From an uncultured Bacilli bacterium (GTDB taxonomy: Bacteria; Bacillota_I; Bacilli_A; RF39; UBA660): a DNA stretch of 16,523 bases. This document shows, piece after piece, positions 1 through 6,547 of this stretch. Position numbers and translations under genes: made by a program. Within the stretch, counting starts at the first letter, position 1. Every line of letters begins with the position of its first letter. The DNA lies in contig CANQER010000010.1 in assembly GCA_947595415.1 (NCBI GenBank), forward strand, positions 1 to 16,523, given 5' to 3'. Under the pieces are notes generated by a model that did not search any database, was not told where the DNA came from, and saw nothing but the letters and a program-made list of their open reading frames with translations.

Positions 1-1050
1 TTTTGAATGAGACAAGTATGCTACTGCTCCCCATTCTGTATTTTTCATCATATGACTATCTAAACTTGTATCAAAATTATATAAAGTTTGGAAAAATGTA
101 TTTACTGTTTGATATCTCCATGAATATACATTTGGTTTTACTATTATCTTTTGTGGTAAGTTTTCATCATATGTTGTTTCTTCTGCTGCTCCTGTTTCTG
201 TCCAACCATCTGTTGTTATATCTCCACTTGTATCTTCACTTTGATTATAACCTACTTCAAATTTTCCTACCCAGATTCCACTTACTCCTAGTGTGGTAAA
301 GGCTGGATGCGTTAACCATGAATCATTTGTTGTCCCTTCATCTTTTTCATCAGTGCTTTGAAATTCTATTTGTATTTCTTGCTCTGGTACTATATCTGTT
401 CCTACATTAAATAATTTATATCTATACCTTGGAATCCATACAAAGTAGGCTCTTATTTTAGTTTCTGGAATTTGAGTTGTATAATCATTATATACACTTT
501 CATCTGTTCCATCTGTGAGCATTACTGCATTAGCCCATTCTTGTTTTTCATAGTTATACCACTCTTCTTCTATATTCGCTTTAGTTACTGTTCCATCGTC
601 TGCTATTTTTACTGGTACTAAATCACCTGTTATTTTAGGATCATTCCCTTTTAATATTGCTTCTTTGTATTTATTGTCTACTACGCAACTTCCTTTATTT
701 ACTTCTATGCTTCCCTTTTCGCCATTTGCACAGTATTCTCCATTACTTAGATTTTCAGCTACAACTTGTCCATCTTTATTTACAATTTTTCCACTTTCAA
801 AATTATTATTCTTTAATTTTAAATCGCTTACATTTATACCTTCACTTGGTATCTCTGACAATCCATTTTCTACTAAATATAATTCTGCTGCATCTATCGC
901 AAACTCTACACTTCTTTTATAACTTTCTTGTCTTGTTTTTTCTATTATATTCATTATTATTGGTACTGCTATTAGTGCTATTACCCCTAGTATTACTATT
1001 ACTGCTAATAACTCTATTAATGTAAATCCTTTCTTATTATTCATCTTCAT
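1..1050 (-). CDS. Prepilin-like protein with type IV pilin N-terminus (partial, 3' end beyond window)
   Basis: I translated this by hand: 350 open codons from ATG at 1050 with no stop before the left edge, so the C-terminus is missing. A gggaggt ribosome site (1059-1065) lies 8 bases upstream. The N-terminus MKMNNKKGFTLIELLAVIV is a classic class III prepilin signal: basic leader, cleavage between G8 and F9, Glu at mature position 5, then a hydrophobic helix to about residue 30. A prepilin peptidase would cut it and a pilus or pseudopilus would hold it in the envelope. The rest is a long soluble domain with two cysteines near residues 108 and 124, an AYFVWIPRYRYK segment near residues 204-213, and HMMKNTEWGAVAYLSHSK at the edge. 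I recall the last two motifs from multicopy prepilin-like surface proteins of uncultured Firmicutes; that is memory, not a search. At over 350 residues it is much longer than ordinary major pilins. No pilus assembly gene is visible here, so its role is unknown. Confidence 0.88.
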   Translation of the reverse strand, partial: MKMNNKKGFTLIELLAVIVILGVIALIAVPIIMNIIEKTRQESYKRSVEFAIDAAELYLVENGLSEIPSEGINVSDLKLKNNNFESGKIVNKDGQVVAENLSNGEYCANGEKGSIEVNKGSCVVDNKYKEAILKGNDPKITGDLVPVKIADDGTVTKANIEEEWYNYEKQEWANAVMLTDGTDESVYNDYTTQIPETKIRAYFVWIPRYRYKLFNVGTDIVPEQEIQIEFQSTDEKDEGTTNDSWLTHPAFTTLGVSGIWVGKFEVGYNQSEDTSGDITTDGWTETGAAEETTYDENLPQKIIVKPNVYSWRYQTVNTFFQTLYNFDTSLDSHMMKNTEWGAVAYLSHSK

Positions 1051-1058
1051 TTTCTTAT

Positions 1059-1065
1059 ACCTCCC
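1059..1065 (-). promoter_or_regulatory. Ribosome binding site of the prepilin-like gene
   Basis: The minus strand reads GGGAGGT, then 8 bases, then ATG. It fixes the start at 1050 rather than at the second in-frame ATG at 1044. Confidence 0.75.
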
Positions 1066-1093
1066 ATACTTATATTTATCTACACTTTCCCAC

Positions 1094-1125
1094 AACAAAA
1101 AGCCATGCTTAAAAACATGACTTTT
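1094..1125 (-). terminator. Intrinsic terminator or attenuator hairpin in the prepilin leader
   Basis: On the minus strand, AAAGTCATG (1124-1116) pairs with CATGGCTTT (1107-1099). The stem has 9 pairs, one of them a wobble, with an 8-base loop; a run of T follows (TTTTTGTTG). This is a Rho-independent terminator shape placed between the promoter at 1219-1247 and the prepilin start. Transcripts would either stop near 1097, giving an RNA of about 115 bases, or read through into the prepilin gene. The hairpin begins directly after the stop of a short ORF. On the plus strand the T run is weaker, so the minus orientation is preferred. Confidence 0.6.
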
Positions 1126-1189
1126 ACGTATCATTATTGTATTTACTATTATTACTTAATGCCCTCCCCCATTTGCTATTTGCTAACAT
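1124..1189 (-). CDS. Possible 21-residue leader peptide upstream of the prepilin gene
   Basis: A short ORF from ATG at 1189 to TAA at 1126-1124 encodes a peptide beginning MLANSKWGRAL, rich in Asn, Ser and Lys with one Trp and one Tyr. A purine-rich AGGTAAGAG lies just upstream and could act as a weak ribosome site. It sits entirely inside the transcript predicted from the promoter at 1219-1247, and its stop codon touches the terminator-like hairpin, which is the geometry of a translated attenuator. It has no run of one amino acid that would name a regulating signal. A chance ORF of this size in leader RNA is quite possible. Confidence 0.25.
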   Translation of the reverse strand: MLANSKWGRALSNNSKYNNDT

Positions 1190-1218
1190 ATCTCTTACCT
1201 ACTTTCTTATACACTATT

Positions 1219-1247
1219 AATATACCATAAATTAACAAATATGTAAA
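1219..1247 (-). promoter_or_regulatory. Sigma-A type promoter for the prepilin-like gene
   Basis: The minus strand has TTTACA (1247-1242), a 17-base spacer and TATATT (1224-1219), each box one mismatch from consensus. The expected transcript start is near 1212, giving an unusually long leader of about 160 bases. It begins right where the terminator of the upstream operon ends, so the prepilin gene has its own transcription start. Confidence 0.6.
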
Positions 1248-1275
1248 CAAAAAAGTAAGACTTTCCTCTTACTTT
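1246..1275 (-). terminator. Intrinsic terminator of the two-component operon
   Basis: On the minus strand AAAGTAAGA (1275-1267) pairs perfectly with TCTTACTTT (1260-1252) around a 6-base loop, followed by TTTTTTGTT. The stem includes part of the stop codon of the upstream gene, so transcription ends almost exactly where that gene ends. Confidence 0.8.
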
Positions 1276-2080
1276 ACTCTACAACAAATATAACCTGTTC
1301 CCCCTTTTTTAAATCCTTAGAAATAGGCGAAACAATATAAGTAACAATATTAAACTTATTATTCTCATCAAAATAAAACCCCAAACGATACTCTCTATCA
1401 TCACTATCAATAAGACTATTATATATATCCATATTTTTACTTACATACTTCATCAACTCATCATCACTCTCAAAATTATTACCCTTAAGTTTCCCTAAAA
1501 CTAACTCCTCTAACTTAGTATCAATAGAATCTTTAGTATACCCAATCGAAACATAAGCATCCTTATAATCTATCAAATCACCACTCTTAAGATCAATCCC
1601 ATAAGTATAATACCTAGGATTAGCCTCATAAGTACTACCACCCTTAACCTCAATAACAACATATAACTTATCATCATTAATATACCACTTATAACTACTA
1701 CTAACAAACCATACCTTATCCTCTAAATTAACCTTAAAATCCTTAACCAAATCATCAAACAAACCCTTAATCTCATTATTAACCTTATTACAATCTAGAC
1801 TATCAACATTAATATAAGCAACCTTAATATCATCAACACTATAAGTAACATTATCACTTAAAGACACATAAGAATTACTATCAATATCATAATCATAACT
1901 AGCATCATAAACATAATCCTTATCACTAAACTTCTTACTTATCAAAGAAGTCTTATTATCACTTTCAGTAGTCTTAACCCTATCATTTAAAAACAACTGT
2001 TCATAAATATAAAAACCACCTATAATAATAACTACCAAAACCCCAACACCTATTATAAACTTACTCATATTATTAACCAT
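1274..2080 (-). CDS. Membrane-anchored extracytoplasmic protein, possibly DUF3298/RsiV-like; third gene of a two-component operon
   Basis: This 268-residue protein has one N-terminal membrane segment (about residues 7-27) and a polar outside domain rich in Asp, Tyr and Ser, with no lipobox. The second half has the pattern YTYGIDLKSGDLIDYKDAY after a segment reading IEVKGGS. It resembles the beta-rich DUF3298/DUF4163 domains of RsiV and PdaC, but the match is weak and from memory. ATG at 2080 is chosen because AGGAGG stands 5 bases upstream; the ATG at 2068 would be 17 bases away. It follows the sensor kinase by 13 bases, so it may be an accessory signal-binding or output protein of that system. 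Codon use is odd: by my reading about 23 of 27 lysines are AAG, and GAG, TTG and NNT codons dominate, unlike the AAA/TTA-rich neighbours. Function unknown. Confidence 0.8.
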   Translation of the reverse strand: MVNNMSKFIIGVGVLVVIIIGGFYIYEQLFLNDRVKTTESDNKTSLISKKFSDKDYVYDASYDYDIDSNSYVSLSDNVTYSVDDIKVAYINVDSLDCNKVNNEIKGLFDDLVKDFKVNLEDKVWFVSSSYKWYINDDKLYVVIEVKGGSTYEANPRYYTYGIDLKSGDLIDYKDAYVSIGYTKDSIDTKLEELVLGKLKGNNFESDDELMKYVSKNMDIYNSLIDSDDREYRLGFYFDENNKFNIVTYIVSPISKDLKKGEQVIFVVE

Positions 2081-2093
2081 AGTATCCTCCTAG

Positions 2094-3443
2094 TTATCTT
2101 TTAATTTCAAAATAAAACGTTGTCCCCTTTCTACTAGTATGTACACCATATGAAAAATTATGAGCAATTAAAATATTTTTAACAATCGATAAACCTAAAC
2201 CAGTCCCAACATTATTACGCTTATAAGTCCTATTAGTCTTATAATACTTATCCCAAATATAAGGTAATTCCTTTTTTGGTATTCCCTTACCAGTATCTTT
2301 AATTGAAACTCTAACCACATCATCTAAAACAACTAAATCAATATAAATTAACTTATCATCACCTGTATAATTAATCGCATTATTGATAAGATTATAAATA
2401 ACTTGCTCCAACCTTTTTAAACAAGCTTTAACTAAACAACTCTCACCATTATAGATAAAACTATAACCCTTTTCCTTATAGATATCATAACGTTTTAAAA
2501 TACTTCTAATAAGTTTATCAATATCAAATTCCTCATATTCAAAATCCTTATTAGTTTGAATAACAGATAAATCTAAAATATCATTAACCAGTAAATTTAA
2601 CCTATCACTTTCCTCAATAATAACATTCAAATTACTATTTCTCTTCTCTTTATTTTTGTAAGTTAAATCCCTAACCATTTCAGCATAAGCCTTAATCATC
2701 GTTAGAGGAGTTTTTAAATCATGACTAACATTAGCTAGTAACTCCCTTCTTAACTCTTCAGTTTGCTTTAGTTTTTCTTGAGTATTATTTAAAGTATCTT
2801 CTAAATCTTTTAACTCCTTAATATTAATATCACTATCAAAAGTAACATCACTACCTAAATTTTTAGCCTTATTACTTATAATAGTAATAGGTGAAGATAT
2901 CTTTTTAGATATAAAATACGCAATAACAAACCCTAAAATAAACACAATAATAGTTACAATAATAAGTTGATTTTTCAAAATATCAATCGTTTTATCCAAA
3001 GGAATAATAGAAGCATTCACAAAAGCATAAACCCCATCATCAAGTTTCATTCCTAAAACAATTGTACTAGTTTGATACTCAGAATTAATAACCTTAAACC
3101 TCTGTCTTAGGTTATCACTTTTCATAAAATTATCAATATAATAATTTAAATTATCACTTTTTTTTAAACACCCCTTAAACCTTTCAGAAGAATAAACCAA
3201 AGTATTATCAACCATTAGTTCAATACAAACCTCATGATCAAAAGAAAGATCATCAAACAAATCTTCATAGTTGGCTTTAGTATAATTCTTACTAATACTA
3301 TTAGCTATTTTATCAACATTTCTAACTGTCATAAACTCATAATAAGATTTTAAAAAAACAACTTGAAAAAACCATAAAAATGCTAAAATAATAATTGAAA
3401 AAATGGTTAAATATTTCCATATCTTAGTCTTTAGGGATGACAA
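2094..3443 (-). CDS. Sensor histidine kinase
   Basis: A 449-residue membrane kinase that would sense an outside signal and phosphorylate the adjacent response regulator. Visible parts: membrane helix 1 (about 11-31); an extracytoplasmic region (32-157) with cysteines at 73 and 92; membrane helix 2 (about 158-178); a HAMP-like linker (179-232); the H-box with phospho-accepting His241 in VSHDLKTPLTMIKAY; the N-box around NLINNAINY (351-359); the G1 box DTGKGIP (383-389); and the G2 box GTGLGL (413-418). The start is TTG at 3443. An in-frame TAG sits four codons upstream, and AGGTAGG lies 8 bases before the TTG. It overlaps the end of the regulator gene by 20 bases, which implies translational coupling. 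The architecture is that of VanS/PhoR-type kinases, but the signal cannot be read from the sequence. Confidence 0.95.
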   Translation of the reverse strand: MSSLKTKIWKYLTIFSIIILAFLWFFQVVFLKSYYEFMTVRNVDKIANSISKNYTKANYEDLFDDLSFDHEVCIELMVDNTLVYSSERFKGCLKKSDNLNYYIDNFMKSDNLRQRFKVINSEYQTSTIVLGMKLDDGVYAFVNASIIPLDKTIDILKNQLIIVTIIVFILGFVIAYFISKKISSPITIISNKAKNLGSDVTFDSDINIKELKDLEDTLNNTQEKLKQTEELRRELLANVSHDLKTPLTMIKAYAEMVRDLTYKNKEKRNSNLNVIIEESDRLNLLVNDILDLSVIQTNKDFEYEEFDIDKLIRSILKRYDIYKEKGYSFIYNGESCLVKACLKRLEQVIYNLINNAINYTGDDKLIYIDLVVLDDVVRVSIKDTGKGIPKKELPYIWDKYYKTNRTYKRNNVGTGLGLSIVKNILIAHNFSYGVHTSRKGTTFYFEIKR

Positions 3444-4083
3444 ATTTATAACCTACCTGTCTTACAGTAACAATCAAATTTCTATATTCTTTCAAATTAC
3501 CTCTTAACATTTTAATATGGGTATCAACAGTTCTATCATCACCATAAAAACTATAATCCCAAAGTTTATTTAGTAAAACCTCTCTTGATAAAGCTACATT
3601 TTCATTATTGATAAAATAGACTAAAAGTTCATATTCCTTAGGAGTCATTTTAACTTCCTCATTTTTAATATAAACAGCATGAGCTATAAAATCAACCCTT
3701 AAATCTTTATAAACAAATTCCTCTTTATTATTCCTTCTTAAAACAGCCTTTATTCTAGCTACTAACTCCTTAGGACTAAAAGGTTTAGTAACATAATCAT
3801 CTATCCCAAGATCAAAACCCACTAGTTTATCATACTCTTCTTTTCTAGCAGACAAAATAATAATAGGGACATTTTTAATTTTTTTAATCTCCCTACAAGC
3901 TGTATAACCATCTAACTTAGGCATCATCACATCTAAAATAACTAAATCAATATCATTACTTTTAACTATCTCAATAGCTTCTAAACCATTATTTGCTTCA
4001 AATACCAAGTAGTTTTCATTTTCTAAATACTCTTTTATAACATCTCTAATTAAAATCTCATCATCGACGATTAAAATCTTCAT
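3424..4083 (-). CDS. OmpR/PhoB-family response regulator
   Basis: A 219-residue two-domain DNA-binding regulator. The receiver domain (1-117) has the acidic pocket D7/D8, phospho-acceptor D51 in VILDVMMP, switch residue S78 and K100 in TKPF. The winged-helix domain (about 124-219) has the conserved MTPKEYELL, an RTVDTHI recognition helix and a VRQVGYKF hairpin. ATG at 4083 is chosen because family members begin MKILIVDDE and GGTGG lies about 5 bases upstream; a TTG at 4095 would add four residues. The overlapping kinase gene is its obvious partner. Targets are unknown; the adjacent extracytoplasmic-protein and prepilin genes are candidates only by position. A 17-base palindrome sits 26 bases upstream of the start. 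Confidence 0.95.
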   Translation of the reverse strand: MKILIVDDEILIRDVIKEYLENENYLVFEANNGLEAIEIVKSNDIDLVILDVMMPKLDGYTACREIKKIKNVPIIILSARKEEYDKLVGFDLGIDDYVTKPFSPKELVARIKAVLRRNNKEEFVYKDLRVDFIAHAVYIKNEEVKMTPKEYELLVYFINNENVALSREVLLNKLWDYSFYGDDRTVDTHIKMLRGNLKEYRNLIVTVRQVGYKFVIPKD

Positions 4084-4109
4084 TAAAACCACCAACCTTA
4101 TCTTAAAAT

Positions 4110-4126
4110 AAATTTATGATAAATTT
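4110..4126. promoter_or_regulatory. Palindrome upstream of the response regulator, possible operator
   Basis: AAATTTAT-g-ATAAATTT is a perfect inverted repeat of 8-base arms with a 1-base centre, in the 49-base gap between uvrC and the response regulator. On the minus strand a weak TTCACA (4131-4126) precedes it, with no convincing -10 box at the right distance. In such AT-rich DNA it could arise by chance. Confidence 0.25.
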
Positions 4127-4132
4127 GTGAAA

Positions 4133-5893
4133 TTAATATTGTTTTAAAAATTCATACAAATCCAAAGCCACTTTTTTAGGTAAATACTCTTCTAATTCAG
4201 ATAAAGAAAGTTCTTTTAACTTAGTAATAGTTTTATACTTTTTAAGTAACTTATTTTTACGTACACTCCCAATTCCACTAATATTATCTAAAACACTTTC
4301 TAAAGAACCCTTACTTCTTATCTGTTTATGATAACTTATAGTATAATTGTGAACCTCATCTTGCATTCTTTCTAAGTAATAAAATACATTACTTTTTTTA
4401 TCAATATTTATTTCTCTAATTGGATCAAAAGCAAGTAGTGCTTCTGTATTATGTTTACTATTTTTCTTAAGACCTACAACTGGAATATTTAAAGTTAAGC
4501 TATTAATAACTTCTCTAGCAATAACAATTTGATTAACCCCTCCATCAACAATAACTAAATCAGGTCTTTCTAAATTATCCTTTAAAACCCTAAAATACCT
4601 ACGATAAATAACCTCTTTCATCGTCATATAATCATCATTTTTATCAACACTTATTTTAAACTTACGATAGTCATTTTTACTAGGTTTACCATTTTTAAAA
4701 ACCACCATTCCACTTACATTATAACTACCAAATAAATTAGAATTATCAAAAAGTTCAATTCGATCTAATTTATCTAAAGATAAAATATCTCTTAACTCCT
4801 CATTAGCTTTAATAGTCTTTTCTTCATCTTTTTTAATAAGATCAAACTTTTCATTCAAAGCTATTTTAGCATTATTATTGGCCATTTCAATTAACTTTTT
4901 CTTAACTCCTTTTACTGGAGCAATTACTTTAATATTAAAGTAGTTAGAAAGAAGATTAGTATCTACAATATCAGGAACTAAAATTTCTTTAGGAAGAAGA
5001 ATATCTTTTTGATAGAATTTAGCAATATAACGAGTTAACTCTTCATTTACCTCATCAATCAAAGGAAAAATATTTGAATGTCTTTCAACAATCTTCCCCC
5101 CCCTTATAAAAAATACTTGTACTCCTAAATAATCTTTGTATTCAAAATATCCAAATAGATCAATATCAATAACATCTTTAATTTCAACTTTTTGTTTAGT
5201 TAAAGTAATATTAATATAATCTAATAACTCTTTTAATTCTAACGCTTTTTCATAACGCATATTTTCACTTTCAATACGCATCTCTTCTAAAATTTTTTTA
5301 GTAATTAAACTATGATCACCCTTTAAAAATCTAATGATTTCACTTTTCATTTGATCTATTACTTTACTATCAACATTATTAGTACAGTAACCCAAACATT
5401 GATTGATATGGTAATACAAACAAGGTTTTTTATTGTACGTATGACACTTACGTAAGGGATATATTCGATTTAATAAGTTAACAGTTGTTTTAGCAGCTGT
5501 TACATTAGGATATGGTCCATATAAATGATTTTTATTTTTCTTTTTATTGATATTTCTTACTACAGATAGACGTGGTACTTTTTCATCTGTAAGTTCAATA
5601 TAAGGATATGATTTATCATCCCTAAGTAAAATATTGTATTTAGGATCATGTTTTTTGATTAAATTAAGCTCTAAAATTAAAGCTTCTGTTTCACTACTTA
5701 CAACTACATATTCAAAGTCAACTATCTCACTTACTAGTTTAGCTGTCTTACCTGTATGAGTACCTCTAAAATAAGAACTTAAACGATTTTTAAGTTTCTT
5801 AGCTTTACCAACATATATAATAACTCCATCTTTATTTTTCATTAAATAACAACCTGGTTTATTAGGTACCAAAGAAAGTTTTTGTTTAATCAT
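4133..5893 (-). CDS. uvrC: Excinuclease ABC subunit C
   Basis: UvrC makes the 3' and 5' incisions around bulky DNA lesions in nucleotide excision repair, acting with UvrA and UvrB. The 586-residue protein is full length. In order it has a GIY-YIG nuclease domain (about 8-90; GCYLM and YVGK motifs); four cysteines at 150, 158, 166 and 170, spaced like the Fe-S cluster ligands of E. coli UvrC; a UvrB-interacting UVR helix (about 196-231); the RNase H-like C-terminal nuclease with Asp383, Asp450 and His522 as the triad; and a helix-hairpin-helix tail (about 533-585). I chose ATG at 5893, with GGGTGA five bases upstream, over the TTG at 5905, which would overlap that ribosome site. No uvrA or uvrB is in the window. 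I see no terminator before the response regulator 49 bases downstream. Confidence 0.98.
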   Translation of the reverse strand: MIKQKLSLVPNKPGCYLMKNKDGVIIYVGKAKKLKNRLSSYFRGTHTGKTAKLVSEIVDFEYVVVSSETEALILELNLIKKHDPKYNILLRDDKSYPYIELTDEKVPRLSVVRNINKKKNKNHLYGPYPNVTAAKTTVNLLNRIYPLRKCHTYNKKPCLYYHINQCLGYCTNNVDSKVIDQMKSEIIRFLKGDHSLITKKILEEMRIESENMRYEKALELKELLDYINITLTKQKVEIKDVIDIDLFGYFEYKDYLGVQVFFIRGGKIVERHSNIFPLIDEVNEELTRYIAKFYQKDILLPKEILVPDIVDTNLLSNYFNIKVIAPVKGVKKKLIEMANNNAKIALNEKFDLIKKDEEKTIKANEELRDILSLDKLDRIELFDNSNLFGSYNVSGMVVFKNGKPSKNDYRKFKISVDKNDDYMTMKEVIYRRYFRVLKDNLERPDLVIVDGGVNQIVIAREVINSLTLNIPVVGLKKNSKHNTEALLAFDPIREINIDKKSNVFYYLERMQDEVHNYTISYHKQIRSKGSLESVLDNISGIGSVRKNKLLKKYKTITKLKELSLSELEEYLPKKVALDLYEFLKQY

Positions 5894-5914
5894 AATATCA
5901 CCCAATTTTTATTC

Positions 5915-5943
5915 ATGGTATCACAAAAACTAGGTTTTGACAA
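5915..5943 (-). promoter_or_regulatory. Candidate uvrC promoter (extended -10)
   Basis: The minus strand has TTGTCA (5943-5938), a 17-base spacer and TACCAT (5920-5915), preceded by TGA, which forms an extended -10. Its -35 overlaps the TTGACA-like sequence read on the plus strand for yigZ. Confidence 0.45.
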
Positions 5944-5964
5944 GTATTCATGTTATAATATAAG
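5937..5964 (+). promoter_or_regulatory. Candidate yigZ promoter
   Basis: TGTTATAAT at 5951-5959 is a perfect extended -10 box. Alternatively TTGACA (5937-5942) with a 16-base spacer gives TATAAG (5959-5964). The first reading leaves a leader of about 9 bases, still including the GGTGAGG ribosome site just before the ATG at 5975. Confidence 0.5.
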
Positions 5965-5974
5965 TGGTGAGGTT

Positions 5975-6547
5975 ATGAAAACTATCAAAGATGACGTTAT
6001 AAATGAAATAGTCATAAATAAATCTCGTTTTATTACTTTATTATACTCTATTGATGATGTTTTAAAAGTAGATAAAATTATCGAAAAAGTTAAAGAAAAA
6101 TATCAAAACGCTACTCACTATTGTTTTGGATATATCATTGATAACTATAAAAAAAGTAGTGATGATAATGAACCTAGTGGTACTGCAGGAATACCTATTT
6201 TAAACGTTTTAGAAAACAATAACCTTAATCATATTTTAGCTATAGTAGTAAGATATTTTGGAGGTATTAAACTAGGTAGTGGAGGTCTAATTAGAGCTTA
6301 CAGTAAAAGTGTTAGACTAGCTTTAAATAATACTACTATTGTTGAGTTAAAAAAATATGATCAATACAAAATTACCTTTGATTACGACAAAGTTAAAACA
6401 ATTGATCATATCGTAAAGAATAAAATAATAAGTAAAGATTTTAAAGAAGATATAACTTATACAATCTATTTTGACAATATTAATATTATTTTACCTTATG
6501 TAAAAAATATTACCAAAGAAAAAACTATCTATGTTAAAGATAGTTAA
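5975..6547 (+). CDS. yigZ: YigZ/IMPACT family protein
   Basis: A 190-residue protein of the conserved YigZ (YvyE)/IMPACT family. The N-terminal UPF0029 domain carries DNEPSGTAGIPIL (64-76) and VVRYFGGIKLGSGGLIRAY (91-109), the family signature; a small C-terminal ferredoxin-like domain follows. The biochemical role of bacterial members is not settled. The eukaryotic relative IMPACT acts in translation control through GCN1. ATG at 5975 is chosen because GGTGAGG is directly upstream and the homologous region starts there; the ORF extends in frame back to 5882, but that part overlaps the promoter. It is the only plus-strand gene in the window, divergent from uvrC. Its stop shares four bases (TTAA) with the stop of the convergent gene. 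Confidence 0.93.
   Translation: MKTIKDDVINEIVINKSRFITLLYSIDDVLKVDKIIEKVKEKYQNATHYCFGYIIDNYKKSSDDNEPSGTAGIPILNVLENNNLNHILAIVVRYFGGIKLGSGGLIRAYSKSVRLALNNTTIVELKKYDQYKITFDYDKVKTIDHIVKNKIISKDFKEDITYTIYFDNINIILPYVKNITKEKTIYVKDS
6516..6545 (-). terminator. Intrinsic terminator of the tcdA operon, inside the yigZ coding end
   Basis: AACTATCT (6523-6530) pairs with AGATAGTT (6538-6545) around a 7-base loop. Read on the minus strand, the stem is followed by TTTTTTCTTT, so it ends the transcript of the 173-residue gene. Read on the plus strand there is no T run. The stem covers the last codons of yigZ. Confidence 0.6.

Noticed and set aside
3..1025. Plus-strand open frames of 85-122 codons at 3-299, 657-1025 and 665-922
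   Set aside because: They are antisense to the prepilin gene. Their products are low-complexity Leu/His/Phe/Ser-rich strings, no ribosome site is seen, and the minus-strand frame has an exact prepilin signature.
1066..1212. c-di-GMP riboswitch upstream of the prepilin gene
   Set aside because: I looked for the GEMM-type conserved bases in the leader and did not find the expected blocks. Only the terminator-like hairpin and the short ORF are supportable.
5882..5974. In-frame N-terminal extension of yigZ by 31 residues
   Set aside because: It overlaps the promoter and the uvrC start, is not part of the family domain, and the ATG at 5975 has a strong GGTGAGG.
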